A stretch of DNA of 64,000 bases. Origin: Streptomyces sp. CG 926 (GTDB taxonomy: Bacteria; Actinomycetota; Actinomycetes; Streptomycetales; Streptomycetaceae). The stretch is from positions 248,001 to 312,000 of the forward strand of contig NZ_QGGZ01000011.1 of NCBI RefSeq assembly GCF_003148825.1, written 5' to 3'. Positions 34,142 through 43,420 of the stretch are shown piece by piece; position 1 is the stretch's first letter, and each line of letters starts with the position of its first letter. A program made the position numbers and the translations under genes. Under the pieces are notes generated by a model. The model made no database searches, was not told the DNA's origin, and saw only the letters and a program-made list of their open reading frames with translations.

Positions 34142-36226
34142 TCAGCGCGCGGCGGCGAGGGATTCGTTGGCGGCGGCCACCACGTTCTCGGGGGTGAAAC
34201 CGAACTCGCGGAAGAGCACCTTCGCGTCGGCCGAGGCACCGAAGTGCTCCAGCGAGACGATCCGGCCGGCGTCGCCGACGTAGCGGTGCCAGGTCAGACC
34301 GATGCCCGCCTCGACCGCGACACGGGCCTTCACCGACGGCGGCAGGACGCTGTCCTTGTACTCCTGGTCCTGCTCCTCGAACCACTCGACGGACGGCATC
34401 GAGACGACCCGGGTGGGAACGCCCTGGGCCTGGAGCTGCTCACGGGCCTCGACGGCGAGGTGCACCTCGGAGCCGGTACCGATGAGGAGGACCTGCGCCG
34501 GGCCGCCCTCGGCCTCGAACAGGACGTAGCCGCCCTTGGCGGCCGCCTCGTTGCGCTCGTAGGTCGGCACACCCTGGCGGGTCAGCGCGAGGCCGTGCGG
34601 GGCACCCTTGCCGAAGACCTTGGTGTGGCGGCGCAGGATCTCGCGCCAGGCGATGGCGGTCTCGTTGGCGTCGGCCGGGCGGACGACGTTCAGGCCCGGG
34701 ATGGCGCGCAGCGAGGCGAGGTGCTCGACCGGCTGGTGGGTCGGGCCGTCCTCGCCCAGACCGATGGAGTCGTGCGTCCACACGTACGTCACCGGCAGGT
34801 GCATCAGCGCGGAGAGGCGGACGGCGTTGCGCATGTAGTCGGAGAACACCAGGAAGGTGCCGCCGTAGATGCGGGTGTGGCCGTGCAGGGCGATGCCGTT
34901 CATGGACGCGGCCATGGCGTGCTCGCGGATGCCGAAGTGGATGGTGCGGCCGTACGGGTCGGCCTCCGGCAGCGGGTTGCCCACCGGCAGGAACGAGGAG
35001 TCCTTGTCGATGGTGGTGTTGTTCGAGCCGGCCAGGTCGGCCGAGCCGCCCCACAGCTCCGGGATGACCGCGCCGAGCGCGCCCAGGACCTTGCCGGAGG
35101 CGGCGCGGGTGGCGACACCCTTGCCGGCCTCGAAGACGGGGAGCTTGTCCTCCCAGCCCGCGGGCAGCTCGTTGGCGTTGATGCGGTCGAACTCGGCGGC
35201 GCGCTCCGCGTTGGCGGTGCGCCAGGCGGAGAACTCCTTCTCCCACTCGGCCTTGGCCTCGCGGCCGCGGTCGAGGGCCTTGCGGGTGTGGGCGATGACC
35301 TCGTCGGAGACCTCGAAGGTCTTCTCCGGGTCGAAGCCGAGCACGCGCTTGGTGGCCGCGACCTCGTCGTCGCCGAGCGCCGAGCCGTGGGCGGCCTCGG
35401 TGTTCTGGGCGTGCGGCGCGGGCCAGGCGATGATCGAGCGGGCCGCGATGAAGGACGGGCGGCCGGTCTCGGCCTTGGCGGCCTGGAGGGCGGCGAAGAG
35501 CGCCTTCGGGTCGAGGTCGCCGTTCTCCTGCTGCGCGACGCGCTGGACGTGCCAGCCGTACGCCTCGTAGCGCTTCAGGGTGTCCTCGGAGACGGCCGTC
35601 TCCGTGTCACCCTCGATGGAGATGTGGTTGTCGTCCCACAGCAGGACGAGGTTGCCGAGCTTCTGGTGGCCGGCCAGCGCGGACGCCTCGTGGGAGATGC
35701 CCTCCTGGAGGCAGCCGTCGCCCGCGATCGCGTAGATCATGTGATCGAACGGGGAGGTGCCGGGGGCGGCCTCCGGGTCGAACAGGCCGCGCTCGTAGCG
35801 CGAGGCCATGGCCATGCCCACCGCGTTGGCGATGCCCTGGCCGAGCGGGCCGGTGGTGGTCTCGACGCCCTTGGTGTGGCCGTACTCCGGGTGGCCGGGG
35901 GTCTTGGATCCCCAGGTGCGGAACGCCTCGAGGTCCGCCAGCTCCAGCCCGAACCCACCGAGGTAGAGCTGGGTGTAGAGCGTCAGGGACGAGTGCCCCG
36001 CGGAGAGCACGAAGCGGTCGCGGCCCACCCACTCGGGGTCCGCCGGGTCATGCCGCATCACCTTCTGGAAGAGGGTGTACGCGGCGGGGGCCAGGCTCAT
36101 CGCCGTACCGGGGTGGCCGTTTCCGACCTTCTGGACCGCGTCGGCGGCCAGGATGCGGGCGGTGTCGACGGCCCGCTGGTCCAGTTCGGTCCACTCGAGC
36201 TCTGTGGTGGTCGGCTTGGTGCTCAC
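34142..36226 (-). CDS. tkt: transketolase
   Basis: A 694-residue thiamine-diphosphate enzyme. The N-terminal DAVQKVGNGHPGTAMSLAP, AGHSSLTLYTQLYLGGF, the ThDP/Mg motif IAGDGCLQEGISHEASALAGH...WDDN, and the pyrimidine-domain FGIREHAMAASMNGIALHG with THDSIGLGEDGPTHQPVEHLASLRAIPGL are all present. GTG 36226 follows GAGAGGAG. It is the first gene of tkt-tal-zwf-opcA-pgl and is divergent from ctaB across a 333-bp gap that should hold both promoters. Confidence 0.97.
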   Translation of the reverse strand: MSTKPTTTELEWTELDQRAVDTARILAADAVQKVGNGHPGTAMSLAPAAYTLFQKVMRHDPADPEWVGRDRFVLSAGHSSLTLYTQLYLGGFGLELADLEAFRTWGSKTPGHPEYGHTKGVETTTGPLGQGIANAVGMAMASRYERGLFDPEAAPGTSPFDHMIYAIAGDGCLQEGISHEASALAGHQKLGNLVLLWDDNHISIEGDTETAVSEDTLKRYEAYGWHVQRVAQQENGDLDPKALFAALQAAKAETGRPSFIAARSIIAWPAPHAQNTEAAHGSALGDDEVAATKRVLGFDPEKTFEVSDEVIAHTRKALDRGREAKAEWEKEFSAWRTANAERAAEFDRINANELPAGWEDKLPVFEAGKGVATRAASGKVLGALGAVIPELWGGSADLAGSNNTTIDKDSSFLPVGNPLPEADPYGRTIHFGIREHAMAASMNGIALHGHTRIYGGTFLVFSDYMRNAVRLSALMHLPVTYVWTHDSIGLGEDGPTHQPVEHLASLRAIPGLNVVRPADANETAIAWREILRRHTKVFGKGAPHGLALTRQGVPTYERNEAAAKGGYVLFEAEGGPAQVLLIGTGSEVHLAVEAREQLQAQGVPTRVVSMPSVEWFEEQDQEYKDSVLPPSVKARVAVEAGIGLTWHRYVGDAGRIVSLEHFGASADAKVLFREFGFTPENVVAAANESLAAAR

Positions 36227-36559
36227 CGTGGGTCAGGGCTCCTCTCCACATGTATGAATCCCGGTGACGAACGGTGCACCGGCGCGATTCCGAGCCTACC
36301 CCCGCAACGGCGTGCAGCTATTCGAGTGCAGGCAGTCCGTCACCGCGCCGCCGACCCTTGTTCACTCGCCCACGGGTGTCCGGCGCGGCCTGTGCCCCGT
36401 ATATATGCACGGTCCGATCGGCCCAACACGAAGCGACCCCGGCGCGGGGCGACGTAAGCGCAACGTCTACAGTGGCGTGGTACGCGCAAGCCTTAACCGG
36501 GCCTTCATGTTGTGAACGGCCCGAGTCGGAGCTTGCTGGATTCTCTCTCAGGGGTGTGC
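36227..36559. other. divergent promoter region tkt/ctaB
   Basis: A 333-bp gap with no convincing gene, and locally lower in GC (CCCGTATATATGCACGG near 36400; CAACGTCTACAGTGG near 36468). TACAGT (36469-36474) could be a plus-strand -10 box for ctaB. No clear inverted repeat or known operator was found. Confidence 0.4.
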
Positions 36560-37501
36560 GTGACGGCCGTCGAATCCCGTCCAGCGGGGGTGCTCGGGAC
36601 GAGCCCCGGTCAGCGGCCGCTCGGGACCCGCGTCATGGCTTTCGTGGCATTGACCAAGCCGCGGATCATCGAACTTCTGCTGATCACCACAGTGCCGGTG
36701 ATGTTCCTGGCCGAGCAGGGTGTGCCGTCGATGTGGCTGGTCCTCGTGACCTGCTTCGGCGGCTACTTGTCGGCCGGCGGCGCCAACGCGCTGAACATGT
36801 ACATCGACCGCGACATCGACGCGTTGATGGACCGGACCTCGCAGCGCCCGTTGGTGACCGGCATGGTCAGCCCGCGGGAGTGCCTGGCCTTCGGCCTCAC
36901 GCTCGCGGTCGTCTCCACCCTCTTCTTCGGCCTGCTCGTCAACTGGCTGTCGGCGGCGCTGTCACTCGGGGCGCTCCTCTTCTACGTCGTGGTCTACACG
37001 ATGCTGCTGAAGCGGCGCACCGCGCAGAACATCGTCTGGGGCGGCATCGCCGGCTGCATGCCGGTGCTGATCGGCTGGTCGGCCGTCACGAACTCGGTCT
37101 CCTGGGCCGCGGTCATCCTCTTCCTCGTCATCTTCTTCTGGACGCCGCCGCACTACTGGCCGCTGTCGATGAAGGTGAAGGACGACTACGCCCGCGCCGG
37201 TGTGCCGATGCTCCCGGTCGTCGCGGGCAACAAGGCCGTGTCGCGCCAGATCGTCCTCTACAGCTGGGTGATGGTGGCGGTCTCGCTGCTGCTGACCCCG
37301 CTGGAATACACGGGCTGGTTCTACACCGCGGTCGCGCTGGCGGCGGGTGGCTGGTGGCTGTGGGAGGCGCACGCGCTGCACGCACGCGCCAAGGCGGGTG
37401 TCACGGGCGCCAAGCTCAAGGAGATGCGCCTGTTCCACTGGTCGATCACCTACGTGTCGCTGCTGTTCGTGGCGGTGGCCGTGGATCCCTTCCTCCGGTG
37501 A
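36560..37501 (+). CDS. ctaB: protoheme IX farnesyltransferase (haem O synthase)
   Basis: A 313-residue UbiA-type prenyltransferase with about nine helices that adds farnesyl to haem B. Signatures are LTKPRIIELLLITTVP, the first Asp motif NMYIDRDIDALMDRTSQRPLVTG, and the later FFWTPPHYWPLSMKVKDDYARAGVPMLPVVAG. GTG 36560 is chosen because AGGGG lies 6 nt upstream and TAVESRPAGVLG resembles the genus N-terminus; GTG 36512 is an alternative. It works with ctaA, encoded 2.6 kb downstream on the other strand. Confidence 0.96.
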   Translation: MTAVESRPAGVLGTSPGQRPLGTRVMAFVALTKPRIIELLLITTVPVMFLAEQGVPSMWLVLVTCFGGYLSAGGANALNMYIDRDIDALMDRTSQRPLVTGMVSPRECLAFGLTLAVVSTLFFGLLVNWLSAALSLGALLFYVVVYTMLLKRRTAQNIVWGGIAGCMPVLIGWSAVTNSVSWAAVILFLVIFFWTPPHYWPLSMKVKDDYARAGVPMLPVVAGNKAVSRQIVLYSWVMVAVSLLLTPLEYTGWFYTAVALAAGGWWLWEAHALHARAKAGVTGAKLKEMRLFHWSITYVSLLFVAVAVDPFLR

Positions 37502-37525
37502 TTACTCGCCGGTAGCATGGCTTCC

Positions 37526-37891
37526 ATGGGAGACACCGCAGACACCGCCGCCGCGGAGACCGCAGGCGCCGCGGAGAAGAAGCAGGACCGTAGGGCCGCC
37601 AAGCTGGCCAAGCAGATCGGCGCGTTCGCCAAGCAGCACGGCGGCGCCGAGGGCCAGCTCGCCCACATCGGCCAGGCCGGCACCCGGATCGTGCTCGTGG
37701 GCACGGACGGCGGCTGGGGCGACCTGGTGGCACCCACCTTCACCGTGGCGCAGCTGGCCGCGGAGAAGGCCGGGCTGACCCTGCACGACGAGTTCGACGG
37801 GGAGTTCGCCGCGCGCGTGCGCACCGGCCCGTACGAGTGGACGCGGATGGCCGGCATCCAGATCGGCGGACCCGAGAACCCGGCGGCCTGA
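37526..37891 (+). CDS. uncharacterised small conserved-looking protein
   Basis: A 121-residue protein I do not recognise. An Ala/Glu/Lys-rich charged N-terminus (AEKKQDRRAAKLAKQIGAFAKQHGG) precedes a compact domain (GTRIVLVGTDGGWGDLVAPTF; DEFDGEFAARVRTGPYEWTRMAGIQIGG). There is no signal or membrane segment. Two in-frame ATGs exist (37517, 37526). TAGCAT at 37513-37518 lies exactly 7 nt before ATG 37526, so a leaderless transcript from there is the better fit. It is 24 bp after ctaB. Confidence 0.7.
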   Translation: MGDTADTAAAETAGAAEKKQDRRAAKLAKQIGAFAKQHGGAEGQLAHIGQAGTRIVLVGTDGGWGDLVAPTFTVAQLAAEKAGLTLHDEFDGEFAARVRTGPYEWTRMAGIQIGGPENPAA

Positions 37892-38018
37892 CCCCGGGAA
37901 AAGGGCCGGGGGACGCGGGAGTGCCGGCTCGGTCAACAGCCCGAGCAACACCTCACACCCCGCTCACCCGTTAGGACGTGTGGAAGCCCCTTCCTCACGT
38001 CCGCAACGGGATGCCCGG

Positions 38019-39110
38019 ATGATCGAAACGCCGCCCCTGGTGGACCAGTACTGCCACGGAGTACTCCGTACGGAGCTGGGCCTGGGCACCTTCGAGGCCC
38101 AGCTGATGCGCTCGGCCGGCCCGCCCGCCGCGGGCACCACCTTCTTCGACACGCAGATCGGCTTCGCGGTACGCCGCTGGTGCCCACCCCTGCTGGGACT
38201 GGAACCGCACGCCGCCCCCGCCCGCTATCTGGCGCGCCGGCGCGAGCTGGGCGTGGCCGAGACCACCCGGCGGCTGCTGAGGGGGTCGGGCGTCGCGGCC
38301 TATCTGGTCGACACCGGGGTGCCCGGGGACCTCACCGGGCCCAAGGAACTGGCGCTCGCCGGGGACGCCGAGGCCTTCGAGTCGGTCCGGCTGGAGTTAC
38401 TCGCCGAACAGGTCGCCGACACCTCCGGGACGGTGGGCGCCTTCCTCGCCAATCTCGCCGAGGCCGTCCACCACGCCGCCACCGGGGCCGTGGCCTTCAG
38501 CTGTGCCACGGCCTTCACCCGCGCGGACGGCCCCGCCGTCGCACCCGAGCCGCCCGGTCCCGGCGCGGTGCGCGGGGCGGCGGGGCGGTGGCTGGCCGGG
38601 CGGGCGAGGGGCGAAGCCGTGGGCGACCCGGTCCTCCTGGCCCACCTGCTGTGGAGCGCGGTGGCGTCGGGGCTGCCGCTCCAGCTGCACACGGACGAGG
38701 CCGACCCGGCGGCGCTGACCGGGTTCGTACGGGCCACCGCGGGCCCGGGGACCCGGCTGGTCCTGCTCGGCGGACATCCGCACCACCGCCGCACCGCGCA
38801 GCTCGCGGCGGCCTTCCCGCACGTCTACGCCGATACGGGCCCGGCCCTCGGGCAGACGGGGGCGCGGGCCGCGGCGGTCCTGGCGGAGCTGCTGGAGATC
38901 GCGCCGTTCGGAAAGGTGCTGTTCTCCAGCGGGGGTCGGCAGCTGCCCGAACTGCACGCGGTGGGCGCCCTGGTGTTCCGCGAGGCGCTGGGCCGGGTGC
39001 TGGGCGGCTGGGCCGCGGAGGGGTCCTGGTCCTGGCGGGACGCGGAACGGGTGGCCGCCCTGGTCGCGGCGGGCAACGCCCGCCGCGTCTACCGCCTGGA
39101 CGCCGGCTAG
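38019..39110 (+). CDS. amidohydrolase-like TIM-barrel protein
   Basis: A 363-residue protein resembling the amidohydrolase superfamily: PPLVDQYCHGVLR (expected HxH shows only one His), LQLHTDEADP, LVLLGGHPHHRRTAQLAAAFPHVYADTG and a late LFSSGG where the metal-binding Asp usually lies. Several ligands are altered, so it may be catalytically divergent. ATG 38019 starts the recognisable domain; GTG 37980 would add 13 residues. It converges on ctaA, and the two stop codons share the palindrome CTAG (39107-39110). The substrate is unknown. Confidence 0.65.
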   Translation: MIETPPLVDQYCHGVLRTELGLGTFEAQLMRSAGPPAAGTTFFDTQIGFAVRRWCPPLLGLEPHAAPARYLARRRELGVAETTRRLLRGSGVAAYLVDTGVPGDLTGPKELALAGDAEAFESVRLELLAEQVADTSGTVGAFLANLAEAVHHAATGAVAFSCATAFTRADGPAVAPEPPGPGAVRGAAGRWLAGRARGEAVGDPVLLAHLLWSAVASGLPLQLHTDEADPAALTGFVRATAGPGTRLVLLGGHPHHRRTAQLAAAFPHVYADTGPALGQTGARAAAVLAELLEIAPFGKVLFSSGGRQLPELHAVGALVFREALGRVLGGWAAEGSWSWRDAERVAALVAAGNARRVYRLDAG

Positions 39111-40066
39111 GCGGCGGAGAGCTGCGGGTCGCTCTGGGCGGGGATCTCCGCCTGCCCGGACGGCCGCTCGCGCAGGCTCAGGGCGATCCGGACCACGGCG
39201 ATCCACACCAGGCAGGAGCCGAACATATGGGCGGCCACCAGGGCCTCGGGGACCTGGGTGGCGTACTGCACGTAGCCGATCGCGCCCTGCGCGAGCAGCA
39301 CGATCAGCAGGTCACGGGCGCGGGCCCGGGTGTCGGCGGGAGCGTCCACGACGCGCAGGACCAGCCACATCGCGATACCGAGCGCGCACACCACCCAGGC
39401 GGCGACGGCGTGCACGTGAGCGGTGGTGTCCCAGTCGAAGGGCATCCGCTTGATCTCGCTGCTGTCACCGGCGTGCGGACCGGAACCGGTCACGACGGTG
39501 CCCGCCGCGATCAGGACGAGAGTGGTCGCCAGCAGCGCCCACGACAGCTTGCGCACCGGGCCGGGCACGCGCGGCTTGGGGGCGCCGTCACCCTCGCGGG
39601 TGCGCTGCCAGGTGACCGTCGTCACGGTGATCAGGGCGGTGGCGAGGAGGAAGTGCCCGGCCACGCTGTACGGGTTGAGCCCCGTGAGGACGGTGATCCC
39701 GCCGAGCACGGCGTTGGCCATCACGATCGCGAACTGGACCCAGCCGAGCTTCGTCAGGGAGTGCCGCCAGGGCTTGGCCGAGCGGGAGGCGATGATTCCC
39801 CAGCCGACGGCCGCGCTGAGCACGTAGGTCAGCATGCGGTTGCCGAATTCGATGGCGCCGTGGAAGCCCTGCTCCTGCGTCACGATCAGGCTGTCGTCGG
39901 TGCACTTGGGCCAGGTGTCGCAGCCGAGGCCGGATCCGGTCAGCCGTACCGCGCCGCCGGTGACGACGATGACCACGCTCATGACGAGCGCGGCGAGTGC
40001 GGCCCGCTGGACGGTCCGGGGTGACGGGGTCCAACGGCTGGCGATGTGGGCGAGGGGGTTCAACAC
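39107..40066 (-). CDS. ctaA: haem A synthase (COX15/CtaA)
   Basis: A 319-residue membrane protein with eight predicted helices that oxidises haem O to haem A. Family signatures are VTGGAVRLTGSGLGCDTWPKC (with a Cys pair in the loop), HGAIEFGNRMLTYVL, GHFLLATALI (haem His) and TAHVHAVAAW and EALVAAHMFGS (second-half His). GTG 40066 is preferred because TACGAT (40074-40079) lies 7 nt upstream, the arrangement of a leaderless mRNA; a TTG at 40096 is the alternative. It pairs functionally with ctaB. Confidence 0.93.
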   Translation of the reverse strand: MLNPLAHIASRWTPSPRTVQRAALAALVMSVVIVVTGGAVRLTGSGLGCDTWPKCTDDSLIVTQEQGFHGAIEFGNRMLTYVLSAAVGWGIIASRSAKPWRHSLTKLGWVQFAIVMANAVLGGITVLTGLNPYSVAGHFLLATALITVTTVTWQRTREGDGAPKPRVPGPVRKLSWALLATTLVLIAAGTVVTGSGPHAGDSSEIKRMPFDWDTTAHVHAVAAWVVCALGIAMWLVLRVVDAPADTRARARDLLIVLLAQGAIGYVQYATQVPEALVAAHMFGSCLVWIAVVRIALSLRERPSGQAEIPAQSDPQLSAA

Positions 40067-40100
40067 GCCCCATATCGTAGGCGACCACTTGTGCAAAGTT

Positions 40101-41234
40101 TCACGAGGGGGTGGTCAGGGGCGCGTCCGGCCCCACGACCAGCCGGAATCGCGCTCCCGCGGGGTCCCCTTCCTCGTGCCACCACAGCAGGACGCGCCAA
40201 TGGGCGCCGTCGCCCGGGTACTCCGGCGAGCCGGTGAACCCTCGCAACAGGTCGTCCGCCACATCCTTGGCCGTCCGATTCCTTACTTCTGTGGTGCTGT
40301 GCCAGGGATGTTCCAATGCGTTCCACAGTCCGTCAGGTCCGCGCACCTCGAAGCGCCACACCGCGAGCCAGGGGGTGACCTCCAGCATCGTGCGGACCTG
40401 TTCGGCGTCGAGACCCAGCCCGGCCGCGATCCCCGGCTCCGCCACCCCCTGGATACGGGCGGCCACCACGGCCCGGGGCAGCAGCCGTTCGGGCAGCAGC
40501 CCCTGCGTGCGCAGGCTGACCAGCGAGCCGAAGGTCAGGAAGCGCAGCCGCAGTTCCAGCTGGCGGCCGAGGTGGTCGAGGGCCTCCTCCGCCTCCCCGG
40601 ACTCCTCCGCGGCCGGGTCCGCGAGCAGCAGCTGCCGGAAGTCGGACTCGGCGGCCACGGCCCAGGCCACGGCCTCCTCGGCGAACCCCAGCTCGGCGAG
40701 GCGGTCCCCGAGGAACACCTTGGCCTGGGCCAGGCCCCGCCGGTTCACCGGATCCCGCTGGTCCAGTCCCGCCCACACCTCCACGGCGGTACGGGTCAGA
40801 TCGCGGGCGCGCTCACCGGCCGCCCGCTCCATGGCGCTCGGACCCTCGCCCACGGCCGGGCCCAGCGGGTGCTTCGGCAGCCGGGCCCCGTCGCTGAGCG
40901 GCCAGGACAGCCAGACCCCGTGGTTGATCAGCCCCCGGGCGTACCAGCGGGCGAACTCGGGGGAGTGCCCGGCCGCCCGCTCGGAGCTGCGTAACCCCTC
41001 CTCGATCGTGGCGAGGGCGCCGGCCCGGTCCCCCGCGGCGAACCGCACGGCGGCCCGGTCGGCGAGGCGCAGCCCGAGCAGCGCGGTGCACCGCGGGTCG
41101 TCCGTGAAGGGGCGCAGGGCGCCGATCAGCTCGTCGAGGAGCCGCGCGCGCTCCGCGGGCTCCGCGTGCTCCGCCCCCGCCCGCACCCGCGCCCATCGAT
41201 CGTCCAGCCGTAGAACGGCGTCCCGCTGCACCAT
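40101..41234 (-). CDS. uncharacterised helical, TPR-like protein
   Basis: A 377-residue soluble protein. The first two thirds look like TPR-type helical hairpins (RARLLDELIGALRPF; LADRAAVRFAAGDRAGALATIEEGLRSS; DRLAELGFAEEAVAWAVAAE). The C-terminal third is a different, mixed fold (RRLVVG-type strands; WRVLLWWHEEGDPAGARFRLVVG). No catalytic motif or signal peptide is visible. ATG 41234 opens MVQRDAVLRLDD. Next to ctaA on the same strand. I cannot assign a function. Confidence 0.7.
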   Translation of the reverse strand: MVQRDAVLRLDDRWARVRAGAEHAEPAERARLLDELIGALRPFTDDPRCTALLGLRLADRAAVRFAAGDRAGALATIEEGLRSSERAAGHSPEFARWYARGLINHGVWLSWPLSDGARLPKHPLGPAVGEGPSAMERAAGERARDLTRTAVEVWAGLDQRDPVNRRGLAQAKVFLGDRLAELGFAEEAVAWAVAAESDFRQLLLADPAAEESGEAEEALDHLGRQLELRLRFLTFGSLVSLRTQGLLPERLLPRAVVAARIQGVAEPGIAAGLGLDAEQVRTMLEVTPWLAVWRFEVRGPDGLWNALEHPWHSTTEVRNRTAKDVADDLLRGFTGSPEYPGDGAHWRVLLWWHEEGDPAGARFRLVVGPDAPLTTPS

Positions 41235-41301
41235 GTCCGCCCCCCGGCTTCATGTGTGAGGGGCCCATCCTCGCGGCATCGTCGCCAGGAGGGGAGGGAT
41301 T

Positions 41302-42084
41302 TCATTCCCAGCGGAAGAGCCGCGCGGCGGCGCCCAGACCGAGTACGGCCCAGCCCGCCAGGACGGCCGCGTCGCCCCACGGGAGCGAGGCCCCGTGCTG
41401 GAGCACCTCGCGCAGTCCGTCGGACAGGGCCGAGATGGGCAGCAGCTCCAGGACCGACCGCACGGCGTCCGGGAACTTCTCCAGCGGCACGATCACCCCG
41501 CCGCCGACCAGCAGCAGCAGGAAGACCAGGTTGGCCGCGGCCAGGGTCATCTCGGCCTTCAGGGTGCCCGCCATCAGCAGCCCGAGGCCGGAGAAGGCGG
41601 CGGTGCCCAGCAGGATCAGCGCCGCCACCGACAGCGGGTCGCCCTGCGGGGACCAGCCCAGCGCGAGGGCGATCACCGTCAGCAGGGCGATCTGCAGCAC
41701 CTCGGTGAACAGCACCGACAAGGTCTTGGCGGCCATCAGGGCCCGGCGCGGCAGCGGGGAGGCCCCCAGCCGCTTGAGGACCCCGTAGCGGCGGTCGAAG
41801 CCGGTGGCGATGGCCTGGCCGGTGAAGGCGGTGGACATCACGGCGAGCGCCAGGATCCCCGGCGCGAGGAAGTCCACGGACTTCCCGCTGCCCCCCTCCT
41901 GAGTGGGCACATCGACGATGTCGACCACGGAGAACAGGGTCAGCAGCAGCGCCGGGATGATCACGGTGAGCAGCAGCTGCTCCCCGTTGCGCAGCAGCAT
42001 CCGGGTCTCCAGCGCCGTCTGCGCGAGGATCATGCGGGACACGGGCGCGGCCCCCGGGCGGGGGGTGAACGTACCGGCGCTCAT
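41302..42084 (-). CDS. ABC-2 type transporter permease
   Basis: A 260-residue membrane subunit with about six helices, beginning RMILAQTALETRMLLRNGEQLLLTVIIPALLLTLF as in DrrB-type permeases and ending in SALSDGLREVLQHGASLPWGD. Its ATG overlaps the stop of the ATP-binding gene by 4 bases, so the two subunits are co-translated. DrrAB-like exporters move drugs or lipids; no cargo gene is adjacent. Confidence 0.9.
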   Translation of the reverse strand: MSAGTFTPRPGAAPVSRMILAQTALETRMLLRNGEQLLLTVIIPALLLTLFSVVDIVDVPTQEGGSGKSVDFLAPGILALAVMSTAFTGQAIATGFDRRYGVLKRLGASPLPRRALMAAKTLSVLFTEVLQIALLTVIALALGWSPQGDPLSVAALILLGTAAFSGLGLLMAGTLKAEMTLAAANLVFLLLLVGGGVIVPLEKFPDAVRSVLELLPISALSDGLREVLQHGASLPWGDAAVLAGWAVLGLGAAARLFRWE

Positions 42085-43007
42085 GCGCGCAGCTCCTTAC
42101 CGGTCAGTTCCAGGAACACGTCTTCGAGGGTGTGCCGCTCCACGGTGAGGCTGCTCGGCATCACGCCGTGCTGCGCGCACCAGGAGGCGACGGTGGCCAG
42201 CAGCTGCGGGTGGACGTCGCCGGTGACCCGGTAGACGCCCGGAGTGAGCTCGGCGGCCTCGGTGCCGTCGGGCAGCGCCTTCAGCAGTGAGGCGAGGTCG
42301 AGGGAGGGCCGGCCGGTGAAGCGCAGGGTGTTCTCGGCGCCGCCGCGGCACAGCTGCTCGGGGCTGCCGTGGACGACGACCTTGCCCGCGTCCACGATGG
42401 CGACCTCGTCGGCGAGCTGCTCGGCCTCGTCCATGTGGTGGGTGGTGAGGACGACGGTGACCCCGTCGGTGCGCAGTTCCCGTACGAGGTCCCAGGTCGC
42501 GCGGCGGGCCTGCGGGTCCAGGCCGGCGGTGGGCTCGTCGAGGAAGACCAGCTCGGGGCGGCCGACCACGGCCATGGCCAGGGCCAGGCGCTGCTGCTGG
42601 CCGCCGGAGAGCCGGCGGTAGGGGGTGCGGCCGCAGCCGCCGAGTCCGAGGCGTTCCACCAGGGGGGCGACGTCGAGCGGGGCGGCGTAGAGCTTGGCCA
42701 TGTGGCGGAGCATCTCGACGGCGCGGGCTCCGGAGTAGACGCCTCCGGACTGCAGCATCACGCCGATTCGCGGGCGCAGGGCCTCGGCCTGGGCGACCGG
42801 GTCGAGGCCGAGGACGCGGACGGTGCCGGCGTCGGGGCGCAGGTAGCCCTCGCAGGTCTCCACCGTGGTCGTCTTGCCCGCGCCGTTGGGACCGAGGACC
42901 GCGGTGACGGAGCCGCTCCGGACGGTGAGGTCCAGGCCGTCCACCGCGGTCTTGGTGCCGTACCGCTTCACCAGTCCGCGGATCTCCACGGCGGGGTCGT
43001 TGCTCAT
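42081..43007 (-). CDS. ABC transporter ATP-binding protein (DrrA-type)
   Basis: A 308-residue ATPase. Walker A GPNGAGKTTTVETC, Q-loop GVMLQSGGVYSGARAVEML, signature RLSGGQQQRLALAMAVVGRP and Walker B LVFLDEPTAGLD are intact, with a C-terminal DrrA-like regulatory region. ATG 43007 is chosen because it starts the domain and because TAGACT (43016-43021) lies 8 nt upstream with no ribosome site, suggesting a leaderless mRNA. It is divergent from the suf operon and coupled to the permease. Confidence 0.93.
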   Translation of the reverse strand: MSNDPAVEIRGLVKRYGTKTAVDGLDLTVRSGSVTAVLGPNGAGKTTTVETCEGYLRPDAGTVRVLGLDPVAQAEALRPRIGVMLQSGGVYSGARAVEMLRHMAKLYAAPLDVAPLVERLGLGGCGRTPYRRLSGGQQQRLALAMAVVGRPELVFLDEPTAGLDPQARRATWDLVRELRTDGVTVVLTTHHMDEAEQLADEVAIVDAGKVVVHGSPEQLCRGGAENTLRFTGRPSLDLASLLKALPDGTEAAELTPGVYRVTGDVHPQLLATVASWCAQHGVMPSSLTVERHTLEDVFLELTGKELRA

Positions 43008-43383
43008 GAGGGGTGAGTCTACGGAGCCCGGGGAGGGGTCGTAGGTGCCGGGGTCATGGCCCCTTCGTCCTCGGTTCGTGGCCGCTTCTTCGCCGCTTCG
43101 TCGCCGGTTCGTGCGCGGAGAATCGAACGCCCCTTCACGAAAACCGCTCTTTTTCAGTCTTCCGGTCCTGGAGACGTCGGCATGTTTCGGTGATCTTTTC
43201 CGGACCTCGGTCCTCCTGGCGCCCAGGAACCGCCGCGAGCACAGGTGTGCTGGTGGGAGCGGTTCACGGGCTCCTCGAAGGCGTTCCGGAAGATAGCGGA
43301 ATGTCCCCGTCCGAATAACTCTCCGTCGATAAATAAGGTAACCCTTAGTGATGGAGGCCACCAGGGGTGGCGTCCATCACGGC
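43008..43383. other. intergenic region between ABC exporter and suf operon
   Basis: About 380 bp without a convincing gene and with AT-richer patches (CTTTTTCAG near 43150; CGATAAATAAGG near 43328). AAGG-TAAC-CCTT (43335-43346) is a small palindrome that weakly resembles an iron box, which would fit an Fe-S operon, but matches too few positions to call. Confidence 0.4.
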
Positions 43384-43420
43384 TTGTCGCGGCTCGGTTA
43401 ATTACGCAACAATGGCGTTG
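43384..43420 (+). promoter_or_regulatory. sufR promoter with SufR operator CAAC-N6-GTTG
   Basis: CAAC-AATGGC-GTTG (43407-43420) matches the 14-bp palindrome I recall for Streptomyces SufR. It covers a plausible -10 (AACAAT, 43408-43413) with TTGTCG (43384-43389) 18 bp upstream, and runs into the GTG start of sufR. Bound SufR would block its own promoter. Confidence 0.7.

Noticed and set aside
43335..43346. IdeR/DmdR iron box upstream of the suf operon
   Set aside because: AAGG-TAAC-CCTT is palindromic but matches the 19-bp iron box at too few positions.
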